Below are positions 24,540-34,089 of a DNA stretch of 61,420 nt, piece by piece. Position numbers and translations under genes: made by a program. The notes under the pieces were generated by a model. The model worked only from the letters and a program-made list of their open reading frames with translations. It was not told where the DNA came from and ran no database searches. The first letter of the stretch is position 1, and each line of letters starts with the position of its first letter. The stretch comes from an uncultured Prevotellaceae bacterium (lineage in GTDB: Bacteria; Bacteroidota; Bacteroidia; Bacteroidales; Bacteroidaceae), in contig CAMYZO010000006.1 of the NCBI GenBank assembly GCA_947303855.1, forward strand, positions 1 through 61,420. The letters run 5' to 3'.

Positions 24540-24583
24540 AAGAAGTGCGTCAAGGTAGTTGCATATACCTGGGCGCACTTCTT
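24540..24583 (+). terminator. rpmE terminator
   Basis: AAGAAGTGCG (24540-24549) pairs with CGCACTTCTT (24574-24583), followed by TTAT. Confidence 0.75.
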
Positions 24584-24619
24584 TTATATGACAGAAAATC
24601 ATTAATTTTCCGTAAAAGC

Positions 24620-24651
24620 TTTGGCAGTAACGCCGAAAATTCATAAATTTG
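24620..24651 (+). promoter_or_regulatory. Promoter of the glutathione peroxidase gene
   Basis: TTTG (24620-24623), exactly 20 bp, TAAATTTG (24644-24651). Confidence 0.72.
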
Positions 24652-24688
24652 TGGCAGTTTTATGTTTAATACCAATCACAAACAAGAA

Positions 24689-25240
24689 ATGAAAACAATT
24701 TATGAATTCACTGTCAAGGACAGGAAAGGCAAGGACGTCTCACTGAAAGAGTATGCTAACGAAGTACTGCTGATAGTCAACACGGCTACCAAGTGCGGTT
24801 TTACCCCGCAATACGACGAGCTGGAAGCACTCTACAAGAAGTATCACAGTCAGGGGTTTGAAATCCTTGATTTCCCCTGCAACCAGTTTGGACAACAGGC
24901 TCCCGGCACCGACGAGAGCATTCACGAGTTCTGCAAACTGAACTTCGGCACGGAGTTCCCCCGTTTCAAGAAGATCAAGGTGAACGGCGAGGATGCCGAC
25001 CCGCTGTACAAGTTCCTGCAGGAGCAGAAAGGCTTTGCCGGCTGGGATATGGATCATCCCATTGCCTCCATCCTTGACGACATGCTGTCGAAGGCCGATC
25101 CCGACTACAAAGAGAAGGCTGACATCAAATGGAACTTCACCAAGTTCCTCGTCAACAAGAAAGGCCAGGTCGTTGCACGTTTTGAGCCGACAGAGAAGAT
25201 TGAGAACATCGCCAAGCAAATAGAGGAACTGCTGAAGTAG
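24689..25240 (+). CDS. Glutathione peroxidase-family thiol peroxidase
   Basis: A 183-residue cytoplasmic peroxidase that reduces hydrogen or lipid peroxides. The peroxidatic Cys36 is in NTATKCGFTPQYDEL, Gln69 is in DFPCNQFGQQ and the catalytic Trp-Asn pair in WNFTKFLV (about 149). These are the Cys-form residues. Bacterial enzymes of this type usually take electrons from thioredoxin rather than glutathione, and trxB follows 35 bp downstream, which supports a peroxidase-thioredoxin couple. The ATG at 24689 is preferred over one at 24662 because of the promoter and because it begins with the conserved MKTIYEF. Confidence 0.93.
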   Translation: MKTIYEFTVKDRKGKDVSLKEYANEVLLIVNTATKCGFTPQYDELEALYKKYHSQGFEILDFPCNQFGQQAPGTDESIHEFCKLNFGTEFPRFKKIKVNGEDADPLYKFLQEQKGFAGWDMDHPIASILDDMLSKADPDYKEKADIKWNFTKFLVNKKGQVVARFEPTEKIENIAKQIEELLK

Positions 25241-25275
25241 AACTACAACCTCATATTGTATTCTCATATAGAAAT

Positions 25276-26205
25276 ATGGAACAGACGAAATGCTTGATTA
25301 TTGGCAGCGGCCCCGCAGGGTACACCGCTGCCATCTATGCTTCACGCGCCAACCTGCACCCCATAGAATACAGCGGCATGCAGCCTGGCGGCCAGCTGAC
25401 CCAGACCACTGAGGTGGAGAATTTCCCCGGCTACCCCCAGGGCGTTGACGGCAACCAGATGATGATGGACCTGATGGAGCAGGCCCAGCGCTTCGGCACC
25501 GACATACGCATGGGCGAAATCGTCGAGGTGGACTTCTCCAAGGCTCCCTATGTCTGCACCGCTGACGACGGCACTCAGATAGCCGCCGACACGGTCATCA
25601 TTGCTACCGGAGCCTCTGCCAAGTACCTTGGCTTAGACGATGAGCGCAAATACAACGGACAAGGAGTGTCGGCCTGCGCTACCTGCGACGGCTTCTTCTA
25701 CCGCAAGAAGACAGTGGCCGTTGTTGGCGGCGGCGACACGGCCTGCGAGGATGCCCTCTACCTGGCCGGTCTGGCCAAGAAGGTCTATCTCATCGTCAGA
25801 AAACCCTTCCTGCGCGCCTCCAAGGTAATGCAGCAGCGCGTCATGGAAGCCGAGAACATCGAGATACTGTTTGAGCACAACACGCTGGGTCTCTTTGGCG
25901 AGAACGGCGTGGAAGGTGCCCATCTGGTAAAGCGTAAGGGCGAGGCCGACGAAGAACTGGTTGACATTCAGATAGACGGCTTTTTCCTGGCCATTGGCCA
26001 TAAGCCTAATACCGACATCTTCAAGAAATGGCTGGAGACCGACGAGGTGGGCTACCTGAAGAAGATTGACGGCACGCCACGCACAAAGATTCCCGGCGTG
26101 TTCGTTGCCGGCGACTGTGCCGACCCCGTCTACCGCCAGGCCATCAGCGCTGCCGGCAGCGGCTGCCAAGCCGCCATTGAGGCCGAACGCTTCCTGCTGG
26201 CATAG
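25276..26205 (+). CDS. trxB: Thioredoxin-disulfide reductase
   Basis: Flavoprotein that transfers electrons from NADPH to thioredoxin. The 309-residue sequence has an N-terminal FAD-binding GSGPAGYTAAIYASRA (about 8-23), the redox-active ACATC motif with Cys134 and Cys137, the NADPH-binding GGGDTACEDALYLAG (about 150-165) and a C-terminal FAD motif (GVFVAGDCADPVYRQ, about 274-288). It is the second gene after the glutathione peroxidase, probably co-transcribed, and the unit ends at a strong hairpin. Confidence 0.96.
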   Translation: MEQTKCLIIGSGPAGYTAAIYASRANLHPIEYSGMQPGGQLTQTTEVENFPGYPQGVDGNQMMMDLMEQAQRFGTDIRMGEIVEVDFSKAPYVCTADDGTQIAADTVIIATGASAKYLGLDDERKYNGQGVSACATCDGFFYRKKTVAVVGGGDTACEDALYLAGLAKKVYLIVRKPFLRASKVMQQRVMEAENIEILFEHNTLGLFGENGVEGAHLVKRKGEADEELVDIQIDGFFLAIGHKPNTDIFKKWLETDEVGYLKKIDGTPRTKIPGVFVAGDCADPVYRQAISAAGSGCQAAIEAERFLLA

Positions 26206-26236
26206 CCGTCAGACACCCGCTAACCCCCAAACACGA

Positions 26237-26264
26237 AAAAGCCTCGCTTCACAGCGAGGCTTTT
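26237..26264. terminator. Terminator shared by trxB and a possible leftward small RNA
   Basis: AAAAGCCTCGCT (26237-26248) pairs with AGCGAGGCTTTT (26253-26264), a perfect 12-bp stem with a TCAC loop. The A and T runs at the two ends make it functional in both directions. Confidence 0.85.
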
Positions 26265-26329
26265 CAATACTTTAAAAACTAAATTAATCAACCATAAACC
26301 TTAACCATTAAAAATCTTTTTCTGGTGCA
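26237..26329 (-). ncRNA. Possible small RNA opposite trxB's downstream gap
   Basis: A TATCTTTG box on the minus strand (26328-26335) is followed after about 65 A/T-rich bases by the hairpin at 26237-26264, which ends in T residues on that strand. This defines a transcript of roughly 90 nt with no credible coding capacity. The A/T-rich part has the repeated words AACCATAAACC and AACCATTAAA. No TTTG element sits at the usual distance, so the promoter is uncertain. The rest of the 315-bp gap (26336-26520) holds only A/T-rich sequence and a weak promoter of the next gene. Confidence 0.4.
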
Positions 26330-26520
26330 AAGATACGCCAACTTTCTCAAACATAGGTTCAATAACGATTATTTGAGGTTTAAAATGCGCGATTTCACGG
26401 ATTTTAAACCTAAAATCACGCTTTTTCTACTTATTTTGGGCATTTTTACAAATTTTCTTTCCCAAAAATAATACTTTTTAAAAGAAAAAGTGTAATTTCG
26501 CAGCGTCAAAACCATCCATT

Positions 26521-28221
26521 ATGAATCTGCAAACTGTCCTTATCATCCTCATTATTGCTGTCGCCGTTAGTCTTTTCTTTGCCGGAAGAGAACTTTTTCA
26601 GCGCAGCGTACGCATGAGAAACCGCTTGCAGATGAATGCCGTCTACACCAACATTACCCATGAGCTGCTGACGCCGCTCACCGTCATCTCAGCCTCGGTA
26701 GAGCGTCTGCGCAGCAAGGAGCCGGCTCATGAGCAGGACTATGATCTCATGCAACTGAACATAGACCGCATGGTGCGACTTCTGCAGCAGATTCTGGAGA
26801 CCAACAAGTCGCAGTCGGGCGAACTGAAGCTGCTGGTAGCATACGGCGACGTGATGCAATATATCGAGCAGACGGCCCTATGCATTGAGCCCCTGATGGT
26901 TCAGAAAGGCATCGACTTCACCATCCAGTGCCAGCCGGAAAGCATGATGGGCTGGATTGACACCGACAAGCTTGACAAGATTATCTACAACCTGCTGTCG
27001 AATGCTGCCAAATATACGTCAGGCTCCGACGGCAAGGTGATGTTGCAGGTACACACCAACAAGAAGTTCGACCATATTATTATTAAGGTAAGCGACAACG
27101 GCATTGGCATAGCCCAAGAGCAGAAGAAAAAACTGTTCCGCCGGTTCCATGACGGTGCCTACCGCCAGCAGCACACCATTGGTACAGGCCTCGGTCTGGC
27201 TCTGACGCGCGAACTGGTGTTCCTGCATGGCGGCAGCATCGACTTCGACAGCGAGGAAGGCCGCGGAACCACCTTCACCGTCAGCATTCCCATTACCAAG
27301 GAGTCGTTTAACGCCACACAGATAGACGAGAACCACCGCATAGACATCAATGTTGCCCGTAGTGCCATTCTCGACATCGCCAAGCGCATGCGTCAGCAGC
27401 CCACCGTAGAACTACCCACACCCGCCACCGCCGATGCCGACGCCGATGCCTACCGCCTGCTCATCGTCGAAGACAACATCGAACTGCTCATGCTGCTCAA
27501 CCAGTTGCTGAGTGCTAAATACCATGTGATGACGGCCGGCAACGGCAAGGAGGCACTCGACATTGTGCAGAAAGAGCCCGTCGACCTGATTGTCTCTGAC
27601 GTGATGATGCCTGTCATGGACGGTATGGAACTGACACGCCAGATTAAGGGCGACCCCAACCTGCAGCACCTGCCCATCATCCTGCTTACCGCCAAGACAC
27701 AGGAGGAAGACCGCAACGAGGCGCTCCAGATAGGTGCCGACAGTTACATCACCAAGCCCTTTAAGCTGGGCGACCTGGAGTTGCGCATCAACAACATCAT
27801 CGAGAATCGCAAGCGCGTACAAGAGGAGTTCATCAACCAGTTGGGAGAGCCTCAGCCTGAGGCTCCCGAGACAGAGCCCACCGACGACGAGCTGTTCCTG
27901 AGGCGAGCCTACGACTGCGTCCACCAGCATCTGGACGACAGCGACTACGACCGCGACACGTTTGCCGCTGACATGGGAGCCAGTGCCTCGACGCTCTACA
28001 ACAAACTGCGCGCCCTGACGGGCATGAACGTCAGCAGCTTCATCCGCGACCAGCGCATGAAGGAGGCCATGCGCATGATTCAGCGCACACCCGACATCCG
28101 CATCAGCGACCTTGCCTACAAGGTTGGCTTCAAGGACCCCAAGTATTTCTCCACCTGCTTCAAGAAGGAGTTTGGCATTCAGCCGAGCGAGTATGCCGAG
28201 AACTTAGCCAAAGACCAGTAA
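26521..28221 (+). CDS. Hybrid histidine kinase-response regulator-AraC protein without sensor domain
   Basis: A 566-residue single-chain regulator resembling the hybrid two-component systems that control polysaccharide loci in Bacteroidales, but it lacks the large periplasmic beta-propeller sensor; only one membrane helix (residues 5-21) precedes the kinase. Domains: HisKA with phospho-His47 in NITHELLTPLTVI; HATPase_c with NLLSNAAKY, DNGIGIAQE and GTGLGLAL (about 155-260); receiver with phospho-Asp360 in DLIVSDVMMP (about 315-435); AraC-type helix-turn-helix (about 462-560). The sequence upstream has a weak -7 box (TAATTTCG, 26493-26500). The last 62 bases of coding sequence overlap the end of the convergent symporter gene. 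Targets are unknown; neighbours to the right are a symporter and a pectate-lyase-like gene. Confidence 0.9.
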   Translation: MNLQTVLIILIIAVAVSLFFAGRELFQRSVRMRNRLQMNAVYTNITHELLTPLTVISASVERLRSKEPAHEQDYDLMQLNIDRMVRLLQQILETNKSQSGELKLLVAYGDVMQYIEQTALCIEPLMVQKGIDFTIQCQPESMMGWIDTDKLDKIIYNLLSNAAKYTSGSDGKVMLQVHTNKKFDHIIIKVSDNGIGIAQEQKKKLFRRFHDGAYRQQHTIGTGLGLALTRELVFLHGGSIDFDSEEGRGTTFTVSIPITKESFNATQIDENHRIDINVARSAILDIAKRMRQQPTVELPTPATADADADAYRLLIVEDNIELLMLLNQLLSAKYHVMTAGNGKEALDIVQKEPVDLIVSDVMMPVMDGMELTRQIKGDPNLQHLPIILLTAKTQEEDRNEALQIGADSYITKPFKLGDLELRINNIIENRKRVQEEFINQLGEPQPEAPETEPTDDELFLRRAYDCVHQHLDDSDYDRDTFAADMGASASTLYNKLRALTGMNVSSFIRDQRMKEAMRMIQRTPDIRISDLAYKVGFKDPKYFSTCFKKEFGIQPSEYAENLAKDQ

Positions 28222-29599
28222 ACGTCAGCAGGCCGTTCAGCATGAGCAACTCATAGCCGAAGCGATAGTCCCACAACGCCTTAGCCATCTGATCAACAGC
28301 CAGACACAGCAGCGGCGATGCCACACAGACGTAGGGCACCAGCCGGTCTGCGGGCTGGCGCCGGGTGAACAGGCCGAAGGCAAAGAGACCGAGCAGCGGC
28401 CCATAGGTGTAGCTCACCAGAATGTAGATGGCATCGATGAGCGACGTGTTGTTGAAGGTGCGAAACAGCAGGATAAACAGTACAAACAGCAGGCACATGG
28501 CGACATGCGTCTTTTTGCGCAGCTTCTCATCGTCAGGCCGTCTGAGCACGTCTATGCAAAAGCAGGTTGTCATCGACGTCAGCGCTGAGTCGGCCGTTGA
28601 AAAAGAGGCGGCCACGATGCCGAGGGTGAACAGGATGGGAATGACGGCAACAGTGTCGCCGTCAGCAAGGAAAGTGCTGACGTATGCCGGCAGCAGCTGG
28701 TCGCCACTGGCACTGATGCCCGTCATCGTCAGCAGCACGCCAAGGGCGAGGAAGAGCAGGTTGACCGGCACGAAGGCCACACCATAGCTGCACATATCCT
28801 TCTGTGCCTCACGCAGGCTCTTGCACGTCAGGTTCTTCTGCATCATGTCCTGGTCCAGCCCCGTCATGACAATCACAATGAAGGCACCGCTGAGCAGCTG
28901 TTTCCAGAAATTGCGCGGTGAGGCCCAGTCGTCCATGACGAATATACGGCTCAGCGGACTGTCGGCAACGGCTTTAGCCGCCTCGCCGACGGTCATGCCC
29001 AGTCCTGTTACCACCTTATATATAATAAGGAGCAGGGCGGTGAGCAGGCAGAGTGTCTGCAGCGAGTCGGTCACCACCAGCGTCTTGATGCCCCCACGGC
29101 GGGTATAGAGCCAGATGAGCAGCACCAGCAGCATGGCGTTGACGGCAAAGGGCACGCCCACGGCATCGAAGACAAACCGCTGCAGGATAAGGCAGACTAC
29201 GAAGAACTTCGCCGCCGCCCCCGTCATCTTCGACAGCAGGAAGAACCACGCGCCGGTTCTGTAGGCCCGCACGCCTAACCGCTGGCCCAGGTAGGCATAG
29301 ATGCTGGTAAGGTTCAGCCTGTAATAGAGGGGCAGCAGCACGAAGGCCACCGCCACATAGCCGATGATGAACCCCAGGCACACCTGCAGATAGGTCATCT
29401 GCGACGTCAGCACCATGCCGGGCACTGAGACAAACGTCACTCCCGAGATGCTGGCCCCGACCATGCCGAAGGCCACCATATACCACGGCGACCGGCGGTC
29501 GGCACGGTAGAACGACTCGTTCGTAGCCCGACGGCCGGTAAGCCTGCTAACGAAAAAAAGTACTATAAAATATGCTAGAACGGAATAGAATATTGCCAT
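28160..29599 (-). CDS. Sodium/solute symporter (SSS family)
   Basis: About 479 residues with 13-14 membrane segments. The N-terminus (MAIFYSVLAYFIVLFFVSRLTGRRATNESFYRADRRSPWYMVAFGMVGASISG, read in parts) has the SSS hallmark GMVGASISGVTF (about 36-47), and GIVAASFSTADSALTS (about 320-335) corresponds to the sodium-binding region. The solute is unknown; relatives carry sugars, sialic acid, proline or organic acids. The start at 29599 is chosen because the overlapping divergent promoters lie immediately upstream; the longer reading frame runs through them. The 3' end overlaps the convergent regulator gene by 62 bp, which is unusually deep for functional genes. Confidence 0.88.
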   Translation of the reverse strand: MAIFYSVLAYFIVLFFVSRLTGRRATNESFYRADRRSPWYMVAFGMVGASISGVTFVSVPGMVLTSQMTYLQVCLGFIIGYVAVAFVLLPLYYRLNLTSIYAYLGQRLGVRAYRTGAWFFLLSKMTGAAAKFFVVCLILQRFVFDAVGVPFAVNAMLLVLLIWLYTRRGGIKTLVVTDSLQTLCLLTALLLIIYKVVTGLGMTVGEAAKAVADSPLSRIFVMDDWASPRNFWKQLLSGAFIVIVMTGLDQDMMQKNLTCKSLREAQKDMCSYGVAFVPVNLLFLALGVLLTMTGISASGDQLLPAYVSTFLADGDTVAVIPILFTLGIVAASFSTADSALTSMTTCFCIDVLRRPDDEKLRKKTHVAMCLLFVLFILLFRTFNNTSLIDAIYILVSYTYGPLLGLFAFGLFTRRQPADRLVPYVCVASPLLCLAVDQMAKALWDYRFGYELLMLNGLLTFTGLWLSSRHTRSAECQTPS

Positions 29600-29607
29600 A
29601 GTGGGCG

Positions 29608-29638
29608 CAAAATTACAAAAAAAACAGTACCTTTGCAA
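29608..29638 (-). promoter_or_regulatory. Promoter of the symporter gene
   Basis: Minus strand TTG (29636-29638), 20 bp, TAATTTTG (29608-29615), just upstream of the ATG at 29599, so the leader is very short. Confidence 0.6.
29628..29635 (+). promoter_or_regulatory. -7 box of the pectate-lyase-like gene
   Basis: TACCTTTG lies inside the spacer of the opposing symporter promoter, so polymerase could not occupy both at once. Confidence 0.6.
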
Positions 29639-29672
29639 GCGGAATTCCAAGAAACTACTAAATCTAACGAAT

Positions 29673-32600
29673 ATGCTCATGAGAAAAAGCCTAAAGTTCT
29701 TAGTAACTTTCATCCTAACTATTGCCAGTACCAATGTTTATGCTGACGGTCTGCTGGCTTTCCCCGGCGCCCAGGGCTGGGGACGCTTCGCCACTGGCGG
29801 ACGCACGGGCTCCGTCTACCACGTCACCAACCTGAACGACTCCGGCAGCGGCTCCCTCCGCGATGCCGTCAGCCAGTCTGACCGCATCGTGGTGTTCGAC
29901 GTGGCGGGCGTTATCCGTATTAATTCCCGCATTGTTTTCAAGAGTAATATCACCGTAGCCGGACAGACGGCTCCCGGTGAGGGCATCACAGTCTACGGCG
30001 ACGGCGTGTCGTTCACAGGTGCATCCAATATCATCGTCCGCTATATGCGCTTCCGCATGGGGCACAACGGCAGCAGCGGCAAGGATGCCGCAGGACTTGC
30101 CAATGGTGCGAACATGATTTTCGACCACTGTTCGTTCTCGTGGGGACAAGACGAAACGTTCTCCATTAATCCCGACGGCAAGGGCACTACACCAGAGAAC
30201 ATCACCCTACAGAACAGTATCATCGGACAGGGTCTACTCACTCACTCTGCCGGTGGTCTGATGCAGGCCAACTACATTTCGCTGATAGGCAACCTCTACT
30301 GTGACAACTCCACCCGTAACAACAAGATCAAGGGCATCAACCAATATGCCAACAATATTGTATACAACTGGAAGAACGGAGCCTACATCATGGGAGGTGA
30401 CTCTGAGGGTACCAGCTACGTCAATATCCAGTCAAACCTCTTTATCAATGGTCCTGCTGTAGGTGGCGACGCCTTCACTGGTGGAAATTCGGACTTCCAC
30501 TGCTATGTCAACGATAACTGGCAGGATTCCAACCGCGACGGAGTGTTCAACCCCTCTGCTGTGACTAAATACAGCGCTGCAACAGTAGAGACAACTCCAT
30601 ACGACTACCCTGAACTGACGTTGAATCCAGGTAAGACCCTATTGGATACCAATCTTCCAACAGTGGGAGCCTCCCTACCCTACCGTGACCCCGCCGACTG
30701 CTATATGATTGACGAGGTGATGTCGTATGGAAAGAGCGGCGCCCTCATCTCAAACGAAGAGACACTCATCTGCGGCGCACCATCTACATGGGATGTCTAT
30801 GCTCCTGCAAAGAGACCAGATACCGACAACGACGGCATGCCCGATGCTTGGGAGACAACCAACGGCACCAACCCCAACAGCAACGATGCCATGACCATAG
30901 CCTCGAACGGCTACACCAACATCGAGAATTACATCAACTCAATCACTGTCGATGACCGCGACTACTTCCTCCGCGTGCCAGTAGCCTTGACGCTCGACAA
31001 GGCCACAACAACGACACTGACCATCTCATGGCGCGACTACACCTATGCAGAGCAAGGCTTCGCCATCGAAGTCGACGGTACGGAAGTGGGACGCACGACA
31101 GCCAATGCCACGTCGTACACGATCAGCGGCTTGACGCAAGGTACACAATATAATGTACGCATACGAGCTTTCGACGAAACAAACTATTCCGGTTATACTG
31201 CAACGACAGAAATGTGGACACGTCCTCAAGAGGTTGACGTCGTAGACATTGATACCTATGAGCCAGACTACACATGGACAGGCGGCAACTTCGATTACAC
31301 CAAAGCCAGCGGCAATATCCTGCTGGCGCCGACCAGCAATGCCACGCTGAACCTATCGCAAATCATCAAGCCCGCAACCATCGTGGTCAACAGCGACAAA
31401 GACCTGACTATCACTGGCTCAGTCATTCAGGGCACCGGTTCTGTCAACAAGGCAGGTTCAGGAATGCTAACGCTTGACTATACGGCTTACTATGGGAACG
31501 GCTATAGCGGAGCCACTGTGCTGCACGACGGTGTGCTGATCTTCAGGTCACTGGCAAACGGCGGTGTCGTTTCGGCTATTGGCAACAGCTCGTCATTCGC
31601 CCAGAACTGGGTTGCCGACGGCGGAACCTACCGATATACTGGCGGTAAAGAGACAACCGACCGTTCGATGAAACTCATGCGGACTACCACCTTTGAAATA
31701 GCCAACGACTACACGGTGACGATGAACGGAGCAGTCGAAGGCTCTGATGCTACAGCCGACTTTGTCATCGACGGCAAGGGAACACTTTCCGTCAACAATA
31801 CCCGTTTCTTCCAGTACCCTGGTGCCACCGTTCTGAAAGGCGGAACTGTCTATCTGAGTACTGCCAACATCTCAAAGGCCGGCATCGGTTCTTCGTCAAA
31901 ACTCGTCATGGCGGGCGGACATCTTAAAACAGCCGGAGAGTCGAACAATTACGAGACCTATTCGTTCCCCATTGAGGTTCTGGAAGAAACTACCTCGAAA
32001 TTCTCGCCCAACCGCAACTGCTATTGGAATAGTAAGGTAAGTGGACTGGGAACGTTGCAGTTCAACATTCCTTACCTCCGTGAATATGTGCAAGGCGATT
32101 GGAGCGACTTCCGAGGCCGCTTGATTGGCAATTGCGGGACATCCGGTACTTCCAGCAATGGACTCAAGGAAGGAGCACTACTCTTGCTCAACAAGACGCC
32201 AAAACTTGATAACACAATCGTTGAACTAAAAGGAAACACGCGCTTGGCCGGATGGGAAACGAATTCCGAACTCACCATCGGAGGCTTGGCAGGCGAAAGT
32301 ACTACATGGCTTAGTGGTTCAAGCAAGCAGACGGACGGTTTTGCTACAACATGGAACATCGGAAGCCGCAACTCCGACGAGACCTTCGCTGGAAAAATCA
32401 ATAACTGGTCAGCAAGCGGCAGTGGTCATCAGGGCACCGTGAACATCAATAAGATTGGTACAGGCATCTGGCGTCTGACAGGCAAGAACGACTACAAGGG
32501 TACGACTAATGTCTATGCCGGTACGCTCATCGTCAACGGTACGAACAGTGGCACAGGCAAGGTGACGGTAGCAACCGATGCCACGCTGGCAGGCAAGGGA

Positions 32601-34076
32601 TCGATTGCCGGTCAGGTCACCATCAGCAGTGGCGGCATCCTCATGGTTGGCGACGAAGGCTCTAACGATAGCGGTCTGAAACTGACGGGCCTGAAGCTCA
32701 GCAGCGGTGCCATCCTGCGACTGAACGATGCCATGCTCAACAGGAGCTACAGCAGTGGCGACCAGATACAAGCCTTCACCGGCAGTGTCAGCAGCGGCAC
32801 CTTCGCTGAAATAATCCCTGCGACTCCCGGAAACGGATTGAAGTGGGATACGTCAGCACTCTACAGTAGCGGTTTGCTAAAGGTCATCGGTGAGGGTGAC
32901 GAGCCTGGCGAAGAGCCCGAGCCAGAGCCAACGGTAGAGACCAAGACCACTGTGCTAAGCATGGATAACATGACCGTGGGTTCCTACCCAGGGACAACAG
33001 CCAACAACATGCTCAAGGGCAGCGGCTCGGCCAGCGGCTTCAGCATGGTACTCACAGGCAATTTAGAGAAAGAATACCAAGCTGCCAGCAATATCAAAGT
33101 CAACAACAACGGCACATCGGAATTCGCCACCATCAAGACCTCCAACGGTGCCATGAACACCGTCTATATGCCTGAGGGTTATGAGGCTACGAAGATGACC
33201 ATCTGGAGTTACACCAACAAGACCGAGACCGACCGCGTCAACTACTGGGCACACGTCGGTGGCGTGGACTACACACCTGAGACTACGACTACATTAGGCA
33301 TCAACAATGCTACCAACCCAGACCATGTGAGTTTCGATTTAAACTATCTCACACAGATTGACTTCAAGAATGCAGGCTATCAGCAGTGTGTAGTCCTTAT
33401 TATCGACTACGAAAAGGCACGTACCCTTCTTGACGAGGCAGCTACCACTGTTCCTGCTACAGCCACCTCGGCAAATATCCGTGTAAAGCGCACGCTAAAC
33501 GCCGATGAATGGAACACGCTGGTGTTGCCTTTTGCCCTATCAGAGGCTAAACTGAAGAATCTCTTCGGTGACGATGTGCAGGTTGCCGACTTAACAGGCT
33601 TCACCAAAACCGACGGAGGACTGGAAGTCAACTTCCAGACGGTGAAGGCCATTGAGGCCAACCATCCTTATATCATAAAGGTAAAGAGCGGAATCACTCA
33701 GTTCATTGTTAATGGTGTGAACATTACCACCACCGCACAGCCCACATACCAGGCCACTGCAAACGCCAAGTTCGTAGGCACCTACGCTGCAGAGACCACT
33801 ATCCCCAGCGGCTGTCTCTTCTTGAGCGGGAACAAGTTCTGGTATGCCACAGATCAGACCATGAAGTCGAAGGGCTACCGTGGATGGTTTGAATTCGATG
33901 ACAAAGTGGCTGATGGTTCACGCGTTACGCTGACTATAGATGGAACAACAACTGTCAGTGCCATTCCAAGCGATGGCATCACAACCGGCAAGTGCTATAA
34001 CATGCAGGGGCTCAGTGTGAAGTCTCCCGCCAAAGGCATCTATATTCAGAATGGAAAGAAAGTTGTTATTAAATAA
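29673..34076 (+). CDS. Large secreted pectate-lyase-like (PL1-type) protein with C-terminal sorting-like tail
   Basis: About 1,467 residues; the largest protein here. A signal peptide ends near NVYADG. Residues about 25-400 form a PL1-type right-handed beta-helix (LAFPGAQGWGRFATGGRTG, FDHCSFSWGQDETFSI) ending in a calcium-binding segment DTDNDGMPDAWE. A fibronectin-III-like domain (about 440-520) follows, then a long repeat region with autotransporter-associated strand repeats (YNGYSGATVLHDGVLIF-like units, KNDYKGTTNVYAGTLIVNG), a beta-sandwich (about 1090-1230), and a tail ending NMQGLSVKSPAKGIYIQNG, similar to sorting tails of Prevotella secreted proteins (type IX-like). Pectin or rhamnogalacturonan cleavage is likely; catalytic residues were not mapped. 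Start may be 29673 or 29679. Confidence 0.82.
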   Translation: MLMRKSLKFLVTFILTIASTNVYADGLLAFPGAQGWGRFATGGRTGSVYHVTNLNDSGSGSLRDAVSQSDRIVVFDVAGVIRINSRIVFKSNITVAGQTAPGEGITVYGDGVSFTGASNIIVRYMRFRMGHNGSSGKDAAGLANGANMIFDHCSFSWGQDETFSINPDGKGTTPENITLQNSIIGQGLLTHSAGGLMQANYISLIGNLYCDNSTRNNKIKGINQYANNIVYNWKNGAYIMGGDSEGTSYVNIQSNLFINGPAVGGDAFTGGNSDFHCYVNDNWQDSNRDGVFNPSAVTKYSAATVETTPYDYPELTLNPGKTLLDTNLPTVGASLPYRDPADCYMIDEVMSYGKSGALISNEETLICGAPSTWDVYAPAKRPDTDNDGMPDAWETTNGTNPNSNDAMTIASNGYTNIENYINSITVDDRDYFLRVPVALTLDKATTTTLTISWRDYTYAEQGFAIEVDGTEVGRTTANATSYTISGLTQGTQYNVRIRAFDETNYSGYTATTEMWTRPQEVDVVDIDTYEPDYTWTGGNFDYTKASGNILLAPTSNATLNLSQIIKPATIVVNSDKDLTITGSVIQGTGSVNKAGSGMLTLDYTAYYGNGYSGATVLHDGVLIFRSLANGGVVSAIGNSSSFAQNWVADGGTYRYTGGKETTDRSMKLMRTTTFEIANDYTVTMNGAVEGSDATADFVIDGKGTLSVNNTRFFQYPGATVLKGGTVYLSTANISKAGIGSSSKLVMAGGHLKTAGESNNYETYSFPIEVLEETTSKFSPNRNCYWNSKVSGLGTLQFNIPYLREYVQGDWSDFRGRLIGNCGTSGTSSNGLKEGALLLLNKTPKLDNTIVELKGNTRLAGWETNSELTIGGLAGESTTWLSGSSKQTDGFATTWNIGSRNSDETFAGKINNWSASGSGHQGTVNINKIGTGIWRLTGKNDYKGTTNVYAGTLIVNGTNSGTGKVTVATDATLAGKGSIAGQVTISSGGILMVGDEGSNDSGLKLTGLKLSSGAILRLNDAMLNRSYSSGDQIQAFTGSVSSGTFAEIIPATPGNGLKWDTSALYSSGLLKVIGEGDEPGEEPEPEPTVETKTTVLSMDNMTVGSYPGTTANNMLKGSGSASGFSMVLTGNLEKEYQAASNIKVNNNGTSEFATIKTSNGAMNTVYMPEGYEATKMTIWSYTNKTETDRVNYWAHVGGVDYTPETTTTLGINNATNPDHVSFDLNYLTQIDFKNAGYQQCVVLIIDYEKARTLLDEAATTVPATATSANIRVKRTLNADEWNTLVLPFALSEAKLKNLFGDDVQVADLTGFTKTDGGLEVNFQTVKAIEANHPYIIKVKSGITQFIVNGVNITTTAQPTYQATANAKFVGTYAAETTIPSGCLFLSGNKFWYATDQTMKSKGYRGWFEFDDKVADGSRVTLTIDGTTTVSAIPSDGITTGKCYNMQGLSVKSPAKGIYIQNGKKVVIK

Positions 34077-34089
34077 GCACAAAAGCGAC

